DNA from: Xanthomonas arboricola pv. juglandis
Lineage (GTDB): Bacteria; Pseudomonadota; Gammaproteobacteria; Xanthomonadales; Xanthomonadaceae
DNA length: 64,000 bases
Assembly: GCF_001013475.1 (NCBI RefSeq)
Contig: NZ_JZEF01000002.1
Coordinates: 64,785-128,784, forward strand
Direction: 5' to 3'
The notes beneath the pieces were generated by a model. The model saw only the letters and a list, made by a program, of their open reading frames with translations, had not been told where the DNA came from and did no database searches. Positions 31,445-39,788 of this stretch are shown piece by piece; within the stretch, counting starts at the first letter, position 1, and every line of letters starts with the position of its first letter. The position numbers were made by a program, and so were the translations under genes.

Positions 31445-33922
31445 TCAAGGCGCGGTTGCAGGCGTGGCGCAGAACGAGGTTGGGAGTGCATCTGCCTGCG
31501 TGCCCCAGCCCTGGGTCGGGGGCTGCTTGGTCAGCGCGAACGACAGCGTGCCGCCCTGCTGCAGCTGGGCCCAGTCCAGGAACACCTGCCGCTGCGGTGC
31601 GCCGTTGAAACGCACGCTGTCCACGTATTGCAGCGCGCGGCCGTCGGCGCCGGGGGCGTCGATGCGCAGGCGCTTGCCGTTGCCCAGGTCCAGCGTGGCC
31701 CGCTTGAAGCGTGGGGCATGCAGCAGGAACTGCCCGCTGCCCGGCACCGCCGGATACAGGCCCAGGGCACTGAACAGGTACCAGGCCGACATCGTGCCGA
31801 GGTCGTCGTTGCCGGTGACGCCGTTGGGCGCATTGGTGAACAGCTGCTGGGCGGCGCGCACCACGGTGGCGGTCTTCCACGGCTGGCCGATCAACGTGTA
31901 CATCCACGGGGCGTGCAGGTCCGGTTCGTTGTTGGGGTTGTAGCGGTACTGGTTGTAGTAGCTGTACGGGCCGACCACCCAGTGCGTGCGCGCGGCGTTG
32001 AGCGGGTCCTTCAGCAGGTCGTCGTAGGCGAAGAAGGCATCCAGGCGTTGGCCGGCCTGCTCGCTGCCGTGCATGGCCTGCAGCATGCCGGGGATGTCCT
32101 GCTGCACCAGCCACTGGTATTGCCAGGCGGTGCCTTCGTGGAAGCCATGCTGCGAGCGCGGGCTGTAGCGATCGTCCGAAGGTGCGTACCAGCTGCCGTC
32201 TTCCAGCCGCGGCCGTGGAAAGCCGCTGAAGCCGGTGTCGGCATCGGGCACGCCGGCGTCCCAGACGTTGTGCCAGTTGCCGCCGCGTTTGCGCAGCAGC
32301 GCGCTGTCGTCGGGGTGGCCGAGTGCTTGTGCCATCTGTGCCAGCGCGCAGTCGGCGAGCGCGTATTCCAGCGTGGCCGAACCGCCGTGGTGCGGGTCCA
32401 CGTCCATGCCCTTGGACGGAAACGCGCGGTCGTACTGCACGAAGCCGTTGGCCAGGTAGCTGGCGTTGCCGGAGCGGCCGGCGTGGCGCGAGTTGATTGG
32501 CGGTTGTTCGAAGGCGTTCTGGCGCAGCGCTGCGTACGCCTGCGCCTGGTTGTCCTGCAGCGCGCCGAAGCGCCACAGGTCGACCAGGAACGGGGTCACC
32601 GGGTCGCCGGTCATGATGTTGGTATCGAAGTTGGCATAGCCCCAGCGCGGCAGCCAGCCGCCTTGCTGATGGATCGCCAGCAGCGAGCGGCCGATGTCGC
32701 GCGCGCGCGCCGGCTGCAGCAAGGCGAGCAGCTGGTTCTGCGAGCGATAGGTGTCCCATAGCGAGAAATACTCGTAGTAGGTCCAGCCATCGGCGCGATG
32801 GATCGCATCGTCGAAGCCGCGATAGCGGCCATCGGCATCGCTGCCGGTCAGCGGCTGCAGCAGGGCGTGATACAGCGCGGTGTAGGCCACGCTGCGATCG
32901 TCGTTGCTGGCGCCATCCAGCTGCAGGCTGGCCAGCTGCTTGCACCAGGCCTGTTGCGCGCGCTGGCGCATCTGCTCCAGGCCCAGCAGCTTGCCGCCGA
33001 GCATGCCGTCGGCGCGCAGGTTGTTGCGTGCACCTTCGGCATCCACGTGCGAGATGGCGCTGACCACGGTCACTGCGCGCGCGTTCTTGTTGTTGCCCAG
33101 CGGGAAACTGAGCCAGGCGCCGTTGGGCTTGAGTTCGCCGCCCATGCCGTGGCGCGCGTCGGGCACGCCGCCGTCTTCGCCCCAGACGCCGTGTGCGGTG
33201 AACGGGCGGTCGAATTCCAGCCGGAACCAGGTGGTGTATTCGTGGCCGCCGCAGAAACTTTGCGTGGTCAGTTTGCCTTCGACCACGCGGTCGCCGACCA
33301 CCTGCAGCTGGCTGCCGATCACCACGTGGCGGTCGTTGGCCTGGCCCAGGTTGACCAGCACATGCCCGGTGTCGGCGCCGGGGGCGAAGCTGTAGCGCTC
33401 GGCGGCGGCGCGGGTGAGCGCAGTGGCTTCGGCGTCGATGCCGCCGTAGTCGGTCAGCCGCACCTTGTAGTAGCCGGCCTGGCCGACTTCGCCGTCATGG
33501 GTGTAGCGGGCGGCGTAGCGCTTCTGGTCGAAGGCCTTGGCGTCGCCGGTGTCGAAGTCGCCGCCCGGGCCGATGCGGCCGGTGACCGGCAGCACCGAGA
33601 CCTGCCCGCCCTGCTCCCAGCAGCCGGCCCCGGACAGGAACGAATGGCCGAAGCCGCGGATGCTGGGGTCGTCGTAGCGCCAGCCGGCGTAGTGCGCGCC
33701 GATCGGGCTGACCTGGACCAGGCCGAACGGCGCCGAGGCACCGGGGAAGGTGTTGCCGTCGTCCTTGCTGCCGATGAAGGTGTTGACCTGCGCCGGGTCC
33801 TGCGCGGCCAGCGGCGCGCACACCGCCATGCCGAGCAGGCACAGGCCGGCGGCGGCGCGGCGCCACCGCGGCATTGATGGGAGATGCGACGAAGAGCGAT
33901 CGGATGCAACGGCGAAGGGCAT
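31445..33922 (-). CDS. GH92 alpha-1,2-mannosidase
   Basis: This is a secreted family-92 glycoside hydrolase of about 825 residues. GH92 enzymes are calcium-dependent exo-alpha-mannosidases that trim mannose from N-glycans. After a signal peptide ending VCAPLAAQ, the mature protein starts DPAQVNTFIGSKDDGNTFPG. Family motifs include HGGSATLEYALADCALAQMA, GFHEGTAWQYQWLVQQDIPG and the C-terminal GNDDLGTMSAWYLFSALGLY. The ATG at 33922 has GAGG 8 bases upstream; a GTG at 33931 or the ATG at 33874 are alternatives, and 33874 would give a tidier signal peptide. A broken TonB-dependent receptor lies upstream, so this looks like part of a carbohydrate-utilisation locus. Confidence 0.93.
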   Translation of the reverse strand: MPFAVASDRSSSHLPSMPRWRRAAAGLCLLGMAVCAPLAAQDPAQVNTFIGSKDDGNTFPGASAPFGLVQVSPIGAHYAGWRYDDPSIRGFGHSFLSGAGCWEQGGQVSVLPVTGRIGPGGDFDTGDAKAFDQKRYAARYTHDGEVGQAGYYKVRLTDYGGIDAEATALTRAAAERYSFAPGADTGHVLVNLGQANDRHVVIGSQLQVVGDRVVEGKLTTQSFCGGHEYTTWFRLEFDRPFTAHGVWGEDGGVPDARHGMGGELKPNGAWLSFPLGNNKNARAVTVVSAISHVDAEGARNNLRADGMLGGKLLGLEQMRQRAQQAWCKQLASLQLDGASNDDRSVAYTALYHALLQPLTGSDADGRYRGFDDAIHRADGWTYYEYFSLWDTYRSQNQLLALLQPARARDIGRSLLAIHQQGGWLPRWGYANFDTNIMTGDPVTPFLVDLWRFGALQDNQAQAYAALRQNAFEQPPINSRHAGRSGNASYLANGFVQYDRAFPSKGMDVDPHHGGSATLEYALADCALAQMAQALGHPDDSALLRKRGGNWHNVWDAGVPDADTGFSGFPRPRLEDGSWYAPSDDRYSPRSQHGFHEGTAWQYQWLVQQDIPGMLQAMHGSEQAGQRLDAFFAYDDLLKDPLNAARTHWVVGPYSYYNQYRYNPNNEPDLHAPWMYTLIGQPWKTATVVRAAQQLFTNAPNGVTGNDDLGTMSAWYLFSALGLYPAVPGSGQFLLHAPRFKRATLDLGNGKRLRIDAPGADGRALQYVDSVRFNGAPQRQVFLDWAQLQQGGTLSFALTKQPPTQGWGTQADALPTSFCATPATAP

Positions 33923-34042
33923 GCAGGACACCTCGGGGGAGAGAGCGGGCGAGGCCGCAGGTGGATGACGCTTGCCGACGGCCCAGACGCGGCGATCGGC
34001 CGATACCCGCCTGGCGGCGGCTTGCGACAGGTGGGCAGCGGC

Positions 34043-34354
34043 TCAGAAATCGAACACGTATTCTGCCGCGATCTCGCGCCCGACCGGGCTGAACAGGCGG
34101 CTGCGGATCTCCTCGTCGCCGATGATCTGCACCGGCGCCGGCCCTTCGGCCTGGACGCGCTTGATGCGCGAACCGGTCACGGTGACGGCATCGAGTTGTT
34201 GCGGGGCGCCGGCCTGCTGGGCCAGGGCGGACAGGGGCGACAGCAATGCGAGCAGCACGGGACGGGACAGCAGCTGCGGGCGACAACGGCGTAATCGGTC
34301 ATTCAAGCGTCTCGTCGAGGGCGGTGGTACGACGGAAAGACATCGTCTTTTCAA
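34043..34354 (-). pseudogene. TonB-dependent receptor remnant with internal deletion
   Basis: A 103-residue frame contains the two ends of a TonB-dependent receptor. The N-terminal part has a signal sequence (LLALLSPLSALAQQAGAP) and the plug start LDAVTVTGSRIKRVQAEGPA followed by PVQIIGDEEI. It then passes directly into RSRLFSPVGREIAAEYVFDF, which has the look of a receptor C-terminal strand with a terminal Phe. The remaining plug and almost the whole 22-strand barrel (normally about 700-900 residues) are absent, so no channel can form. The junction is near 34110. It is just upstream of the GH92 gene, a usual partner. I infer a single deletion of the middle; the frame was kept. Confidence 0.75.
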
Positions 34355-34656
34355 ACACTTGCAGGGGAATGGCGTACTTGGATCGATCTAAATTTGGTAC
34401 AGCTTATGTCATCGGTTGGTAAAGATTAAGCATTCCCGATCCGCGGCTGCACACCGCGTCGCAGCAAAGTGTGCGGGGTCTGGCAGTTTTTCGGCGTTTT
34501 AGGCTTTTTGAATCAGGCTGTTGCACGTGGCGGGTGCTGCAGTTTTGAAGCGTGTCAGCTGCGCTGACAGATGAGCTGGCTTGGGATGATTTGGCTGCGT
34601 TGCGTGCGGTTGGTTGAGAGGCGTGCGCCTGGGCGTTTCGCGTATCGGGGTGCCAG
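34355..34656. other. Intergenic region upstream of the receptor remnant
   Basis: This region probably keeps the old receptor promoter: a moderately AT-rich block (ATCTAAATTTGGTACAGC at about 34383-34400) lies about 30 bases before the start. I see no gene here. Confidence 0.4.
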
Positions 34657-34745
34657 ACCCTCACCCCAACCCCCGCTCCGCTCCCAGGCACGCGCGCCAG
34701 TGGCGCGCAAGCTGTGCCTTATCGCCCCTGGGGGAGAGGGGCTTG
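34657..34745. repeat. Long dispersed repeat, copy 4
   Basis: This is a copy of the element at 4465-4582 lacking the first hairpin. It carries CCCTCACCCCAACCCCCGCT, GCGCGCCAGTGGCGCGC and CGCCCCTGGGGGAGAGGGGC. Confidence 0.8.
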
Positions 34746-34769
34746 GTTCCTGGGGTGTGGTTGGCCCAT

Positions 34770-34796
34770 AAAAAAGCCCGGTCAGTGACCGGGCTT
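34770..34796 (-). terminator. Rho-independent terminator of the DUF2628 gene
   Basis: The perfect 11-bp stem AAGCCCGGTCA / TGACCGGGCTT has a one-base loop and is followed on the minus strand by a run of T (34770-34775). It lies 53 bases beyond the stop of the minus-strand gene at 34849. Confidence 0.85.
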
Positions 34797-34848
34797 GGCG
34801 ACGCTGGCGTGGCGGCGGGAGGGGCCGACGCGCCGGTGACGCAGTTGC

Positions 34849-35241
34849 TCAGATCCAGCGCATGCCTTCGAACGGGTTCCAGCTGGTGCTGCCCTTCACC
34901 TTGTCCAGGTAATAGGCGTAGTTGGCGATCATGCCGGTCAACAACGACAGCGGCAGCCACAGCACATTCTGAAACGCGGCCGGCAGGAATGAAGCCACGA
35001 TGCTCACCACGACGCTGATGCCGATCAGGCTCAACGCCTTGCGCCACAGGCCGATGATGAAGAAGTAGATGACGCCGAAGAAGAAGGCATAGAAGTTCAT
35101 GCCGACCTTGACCTTCTCACCAAAGCTCAAGGTCTTCAGTGCGTTCTTGTAACTGGGGTCCTTGGGGCCACCGTGCCGGTCGAAGAAGTCGAAACGGAAC
35201 TGCCACTTGGGACTGAGCTGGGTGCGATCGAAGGTGTCCAT
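34849..35241 (-). CDS. DUF2628 membrane protein
   Basis: This 130-residue protein starts MDTFDRTQLSPKWQFRFDFF. A cytoplasmic N-terminus (FFDRHGGPKDPSYKNALKTL) is followed by the DUF2628 core LSFGEKVKVGMNFYAFFFGV and three to four hydrophobic segments (IYFFIIGLWRKALSLIGISV, VVSIVASFLPAAFQNVLWLP and NYAYYLDKVKG). The C-terminus SWNPFEGMRWI faces the cytoplasm. DUF2628 proteins have no known activity. The gene is a single transcription unit with its own terminator. Confidence 0.8.
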   Translation of the reverse strand: MDTFDRTQLSPKWQFRFDFFDRHGGPKDPSYKNALKTLSFGEKVKVGMNFYAFFFGVIYFFIIGLWRKALSLIGISVVVSIVASFLPAAFQNVLWLPLSLLTGMIANYAYYLDKVKGSTSWNPFEGMRWI

Positions 35242-35378
35242 TCCAAACCATGTAGTTGAAAACGGTTACATGATAGGCGATCGCGTATTCACCGGACACG
35301 TCTGCGGGCGCCGGACGGAAGACGGGGTCAGCCGCCGATCAGCTTCGGCAGTGGCCGCTTGCAGCCGTGCAGCGCGCG

Positions 35379-37130
35379 TTATTCGCGCTGGTCGCTGAGG
35401 CCGGTGCCGCGGCGCGCCCGGCGCAGCGCATACAGCGAGTGGTCGGCGCGGTCGACCACCGCCGCCAGTGCTTCGCCGTCGTTGCGCAGGGCGGTGCCCA
35501 GGGTGAACCGGATTGGCGCCTCGTCGATGGCGGCCATGTAGTCGCGCACCAGGGCCGCCAGCTGCGGCTGGGTGGGTTGATGCAGCAGCACCAGGAATTC
35601 GTCGCCGCCCAGGCGGACCAGACGGTCCTGGGTGCGCAGCGGCTGGTTGAGGAACCAGGCCATCTGCACCAGCACCTCATCGCCGCGCTGGTGGCCATGG
35701 GTGTCGTTGACCAGCTTGAACTTGTCCAGATCCACCACGATGCAGCCCCAGCGCACGCTGGGGTCGCGCTTGTCGAGCTCGTCCAGGAAGCGGCGGTTGT
35801 AGCAGTTGGTGAGCGGGTCGGTGAACGACCATTCCAGCAGTTGCTTCTCCTGCTGGTACTGGTTGGTGATGTCCTGGGCGTGCGCCAGCACGATGGTGGC
35901 GTCGGCCTCAACGTCCAGCACGTTGCGGTACTGCCAGTGGCGCAGGCTGCCATCGCTGGCGACCAGCTCGATCACGCCGGCGTCCTGGCCGTCGAGCACC
36001 ATCCGCGACAGATAGCCGTGCAGGGCGGCATGCAGCTCGGGGCGGACGAATTCCAGCAACGAGCGGCCTTCCATGCCATCCACGCTGCGGCCCAGCGAGC
36101 GCGCGGCGGCCGGATTGACGCTGATCAGGCGGCCATCCATGTCGTGGGTGCAGATCAGGCCCAGGCTGTACTGGAACATGTTGCGGAACTTGCGCTCGCT
36201 GGCGGCCAGCGCATCCACCGCGCGATGGCGGTCGGTGACGTCCTGGATCGCGCCGATCAGGCGGGTGCGTCCGTCCACATGCTCCATCGAGCCGGTGCTG
36301 TGCACCCACAGCTGCCGGCCGGTGGCGCTGACCAGCGGCAGTTCCAGATCCCAGGGCGTGCCATCGCGCACGCAGGCCTCGACCGCCTCGGTGATCACCG
36401 CGCGCGCATCGAGCGGGTAGAAGCCGATCCCCTCGGCCAGGGTCGGCCGGTAGCCCGCCGGCAGATCGTGCAGGCGGCAGGTCTGGTCCGACCAGGTCAG
36501 GGTGCCGCTGGCCACGTCCACTTCCCAGCCGCCGACGCCGGCGACCCGGCCGGTGCGTTCCAGGAACGCCTCGCTCTCGCGCAGGCGTTGCTGCAGCTGT
36601 TCGTTGGCGGCCTGGCGTTCCAGCATCAGCCGGCGCTGCTCCAGGCCTTCGGCGGCAACCCGGGCCAGTTGCTGCAAGGCGGCCAGTTGCGCCGGTTCCA
36701 GCGCGCGCGGGCGTTTGTCGATCACGCACACCGTGCCCATGCGCAAGCCGTCGGACAACACGATCGGCGCACCGGCGTAGTAACGGATCCCCGGCGCATC
36801 GGTGACCAGCGTATTGTCGCGAAAGCGCGGATCGGCCGGCGCATCGCGTACTTCCATCACCGCATCGTCCTGGATGGTGTAGGCGCAGAACGCGAGTTCG
36901 CGTGGGGTTTCACTGGCGTCGGGCAGGCCGATATTGGCCTTCCACCATTGGCGATGTTCGTCCACCAGCGACACCAGTGCGATCGGCGTGCCGGCGATCG
37001 CCTGCGCGGCGGCGGCCAGCGCATCGAAGAACGGCTCGGCATCGGTATCGACGACCTGCAACAGCGCCAGACGCGACAGCCGCTCGGCCTCGCGGGAGGT
37101 GGATGACACGACGGCGTCGCAGTGGCTCAA
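35379..37130 (-). CDS. GAF-PAS-PAS-GGDEF diguanylate cyclase
   Basis: This 583-residue sensor makes cyclic di-GMP from two GTP. The N-terminal GAF domain (about 15-165) shows PIALVSLVDEHRQWWKANIG and IRYYAGAPIVLSDGLRMGTV. Two PAS domains follow (about 190-310 and 315-430), the second with LGLICTHDMDGRLISVNPAA. The cyclase domain at the C-terminus has DPLTNCYNRRFLDE, DKFKLVNDTHGHQRGDEVL and an intact GGDEF signature (RLGGDEFLVL). RTQD lies five residues before GGDEF, matching the RxxD inhibitory site, so feedback control by its product is expected. No transmembrane segment or EAL domain is seen. The start is a TTG at 37130 without a strong ribosome binding site; GTG at 37109 is an alternative. 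Confidence 0.92.
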   Translation of the reverse strand: MSHCDAVVSSTSREAERLSRLALLQVVDTDAEPFFDALAAAAQAIAGTPIALVSLVDEHRQWWKANIGLPDASETPRELAFCAYTIQDDAVMEVRDAPADPRFRDNTLVTDAPGIRYYAGAPIVLSDGLRMGTVCVIDKRPRALEPAQLAALQQLARVAAEGLEQRRLMLERQAANEQLQQRLRESEAFLERTGRVAGVGGWEVDVASGTLTWSDQTCRLHDLPAGYRPTLAEGIGFYPLDARAVITEAVEACVRDGTPWDLELPLVSATGRQLWVHSTGSMEHVDGRTRLIGAIQDVTDRHRAVDALAASERKFRNMFQYSLGLICTHDMDGRLISVNPAAARSLGRSVDGMEGRSLLEFVRPELHAALHGYLSRMVLDGQDAGVIELVASDGSLRHWQYRNVLDVEADATIVLAHAQDITNQYQQEKQLLEWSFTDPLTNCYNRRFLDELDKRDPSVRWGCIVVDLDKFKLVNDTHGHQRGDEVLVQMAWFLNQPLRTQDRLVRLGGDEFLVLLHQPTQPQLAALVRDYMAAIDEAPIRFTLGTALRNDGEALAAVVDRADHSLYALRRARRGTGLSDQRE

Positions 37131-37251
37131 TGAAATGCTCGCTTGGTCCCCCGGGCAATCCGCTCAGTCTAGCGGACCGAACATACCTGCTAACGCAGCG
37201 TTGCGTGCGCCATCGCACAGAAGATGCCTTGTGCGCAGCCCACACGCTCCG

Positions 37252-38430
37252 TCACTGGATGGGCTCGGTCCCGCTTGCCGCAGTGTCGTCGCGCATCTGC
37301 AAGGCCAGATACAGGCGCACGCAGTCGTCGGTATTGCGCAGGTCCACGCCGCAGAGTTCCGCGATGCGCTGCATGCGGTAATCCAGCGTATTGCGGTGGA
37401 TGGCCAGTGCCTTGGCGGTGGGCGCCATGCGCATGCCGGCGCCGAACCACACCGACAGCGTCTGCACCAGGTCGCCGCGGCGGTCCTGGGCCAGCAGCGC
37501 CTGCAGCGGCTTGCGCAGTTCCTCGGCCTGCCAGGCCTGGCGCAGGTCGTCCACCATCACCGGCAGGCGATGGTCGTCGTAAAAGAAGGCATCGGCCTGC
37601 GGCGCGCGCGCCTTGCCGATGCGCATGGTGGTGCGCGCGATCTGGTGCGACAGCGCCAGCCCGCCGGGCTGCGGGAAGTACTGCCCCAACGCGAGGCGGA
37701 TACGCAGCGGGCTGCTGGCGCGCATGCGCTCGAGCAAGGTGTGGGCGCGACGGCGTTGTTCGTCCACATCCCAGTGGCCGCGGCGGTCCAGTGCGGGCTT
37801 GAGCACCACCAGTTCGTTGAGCGCGGTGGCGGCGATCAGGTTGCCGCGTTCGGGCGTGGACAGCAGCGTGTGCAGGCGCTGCAGTTCCACCAGCATCGCG
37901 TCCAGGTCGAGGGTGTCGCTTTCCACTTCGATCACCGCCGCCACGCGCGGCAGGTCGAGCGCGATGCCGAGCCGTTCGGCCCAGCCGGCCAGTGCCGGGG
38001 TCGGCCCGTCGGCGCGGATCAGGCCGAGCGTGACTTCCTCGCGCAGGCGCGCATCGCGGGCCAGCAGGCGCAGCAGGCCGGCCTGTTCCAGCATCGCTTC
38101 GGCGGCCATGCGCACCAGTTCGGCCTGTTGCCCGATCCGCTGCGGGTCGCCGGTCAGCCCGACGCAACCGACGATGCGGCCATCGGCGATCAGCGGCAGA
38201 TTGACGCCCGGGCGCACCGCATCCAGTTGCTGCGCCAGCGCTGCATCGATCTCCACCCGGCCCTGCCTGGACAGCACCAGCAGCGCGCCCTCGTGCAGCT
38301 GACCGATGCGCGCCGGCTCGCCGCTGGCGATGATGACGCCGGTGTGGTCCATCACATTGACGTTGCCGTCGATGATGGTCATCGCGCGGTCGACGATGGA
38401 CTGCGCCAGGGTGCGGTCGAGCGTGAGCAT
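37252..38430 (-). CDS. cdaR: CdaR-type sugar-diacid regulator
   Basis: This 392-residue transcription activator resembles CdaR of E. coli (about 385 residues), which turns on glycerate, glucarate and galactarate genes. The N-terminal diacid-recognition domain reads LDRTLAQSIVDRAMTIIDGN with VNVMDHTGVIIASGEPARIG, and GVNLPLIADGRIVGCVGLTG follows. The C-terminal PucR-type helix-turn-helix is TAKALAIHRNTLDYRMQRIA with ELCGVDLRNTDDCVRLYLAL. The ATG at 38430 matches the family start; the frame reaches 38475 without a better start. It lies downstream of glycerate kinase and an MFS carrier on the same strand, which fits direct control of that group. Confidence 0.88.
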   Translation of the reverse strand: MLTLDRTLAQSIVDRAMTIIDGNVNVMDHTGVIIASGEPARIGQLHEGALLVLSRQGRVEIDAALAQQLDAVRPGVNLPLIADGRIVGCVGLTGDPQRIGQQAELVRMAAEAMLEQAGLLRLLARDARLREEVTLGLIRADGPTPALAGWAERLGIALDLPRVAAVIEVESDTLDLDAMLVELQRLHTLLSTPERGNLIAATALNELVVLKPALDRRGHWDVDEQRRRAHTLLERMRASSPLRIRLALGQYFPQPGGLALSHQIARTTMRIGKARAPQADAFFYDDHRLPVMVDDLRQAWQAEELRKPLQALLAQDRRGDLVQTLSVWFGAGMRMAPTAKALAIHRNTLDYRMQRIAELCGVDLRNTDDCVRLYLALQMRDDTAASGTEPIQ

Positions 38431-38593
38431 GGGCGTGGGGTCTGTTGGCGCGATCGCGGGAGGACACGGTGGCACGTTCGGTGCTGCATGGCGGCGCCCC
38501 GTCCTATGCGCTCATGCATCAGGCAGGCAGCGCCCGTGGATCACGTGGCGACCGCGCGGCAGTTGCCTGCGCACGGCATCCCGCGCGCTGCCG

Positions 38594-39763
38594 TCAGCGC
38601 GTGGCTGCATTCGCAGGCAACTGCGCCAAGGCCCGGCCCAGCTGCAGCGCGGCGGCCACATTGCGTGCGGCGATGCGCACGTTGCTGGCGGCTTCGGCCA
38701 GCGCCTGCTCCACCGTGCAGGCGCGATGCACCACCGCAAACATCGCGTCGATGCCGTGCCCATGCAGCAGCGCAGCACCATTGCCCAGGCAACCGGCGAT
38801 GGCGATCACCGGCTTGCCGTGGCGCTGCGCCAGCCGCGCCACGCCCACCGGGGTCTTGCCGTGCAGGCTCTGGTTGTCCAGGCGGCCTTCGCCGGTGATG
38901 ACCAGATCGGCCTGGCCGACCAGTGCATCCAGCCCCAGCGCCTGCGCCACGATCTCCACGCCGGGCCGCAACTGCGCGCCCAGGAAGGCCACCAGCGCCG
39001 CGCCCAGGCCGCCTGCCGCACCGCCGCCGGGCAGGTCGTGCAGGCGCACGCCCAGGTCGCGTTGCAGCACATCGGCGTAGCGCTGCAGGTTGCTGTCGAG
39101 CTGGCGCACCATGCTGGGGGTGGCACCCTTCTGCGGGCCGAACACCGCCGAGGCGCCGGTCGGGCCGATCAGCGGGTTGTCCACATCGCAGGCCACTTCG
39201 AACTGGCAGTCCTGCAGCCGCAGGTCCAGGTCCTGGGTGTCGATCCGCGCCAGCGTCGCCAGCGCACCGCCGCCCGGGCCGATCGACTCGCCCTGCGCAT
39301 CCAGCAGCCGTACGCCCAGCGCCTGCGCCAGGCCAGCGCCGCCGTCGTTGGTGGCGCTGCCGCCGATGCCGATGATGAAGCGCCGCGCGCCGGCATCCAG
39401 CGCGGCCAGGATCAACTCGCCCACGCCCGCGGTGCTGGTGCGCAGCGGCGCGCGCTCGGCCGGCGGCACCAGTGCCAGGCCGCTGGCGGCGGCCATTTCG
39501 ATCACCGCGGTGCGGCCGTCGCCGGTCAGGCCGAAGAACGCCTGCACCGGGGTGCCGAGCGGGCCGCTGACCGTGCAGTCGATCACCCGTCCGCCGGTGG
39601 CCGCCACCAGGGCGTCGACGGTGCCTTCGCCGCCATCGGCGACCGGCACCTTGCGGTATTGCCAGTCGGGGAACACCTCGCGGAAGCCGGCCTCGATCTG
39701 GGTGGCCACCTCCAGCGCGGACAGGCTTTCCTTGTAGGAATCGGGGGCGATGACGATCTTCAT
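38594..39763 (-). CDS. Glycerate 2-kinase (GlxK/GarK family)
   Basis: This 389-residue kinase phosphorylates D-glycerate, giving 2-phosphoglycerate in this family. It starts MKIVIAPDSYKESLSALEVA, the well-conserved N-terminus. GGEGTVDALVAATGGRVIDC, GIGGSATNDGGAGLAQALGV, FEVACDVDNPLIGPTGASAV, and LPGGGAAGGLGAALVAFLGA with LVITGEGRLDNQSLHGKTPV complete the usual pattern. A GTG two codons earlier (39769) is possible; the ATG at 39763 fits better. It lies 25 bases after the MFS carrier gene, so the two are one operon. Confidence 0.93.
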   Translation of the reverse strand: MKIVIAPDSYKESLSALEVATQIEAGFREVFPDWQYRKVPVADGGEGTVDALVAATGGRVIDCTVSGPLGTPVQAFFGLTGDGRTAVIEMAAASGLALVPPAERAPLRTSTAGVGELILAALDAGARRFIIGIGGSATNDGGAGLAQALGVRLLDAQGESIGPGGGALATLARIDTQDLDLRLQDCQFEVACDVDNPLIGPTGASAVFGPQKGATPSMVRQLDSNLQRYADVLQRDLGVRLHDLPGGGAAGGLGAALVAFLGAQLRPGVEIVAQALGLDALVGQADLVITGEGRLDNQSLHGKTPVGVARLAQRHGKPVIAIAGCLGNGAALLHGHGIDAMFAVVHRACTVEQALAEAASNVRIAARNVAAALQLGRALAQLPANAATR

Positions 39764-39788
39764 GGGCACACTCGCTGGGACGGACGCA

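Noticed and set aside
37190..38467. A 425-residue minus-strand frame overlapping cdaR
   Set aside because: Composition is Arg/Ala/Pro-rich and the CdaR domains lie in the other frame.
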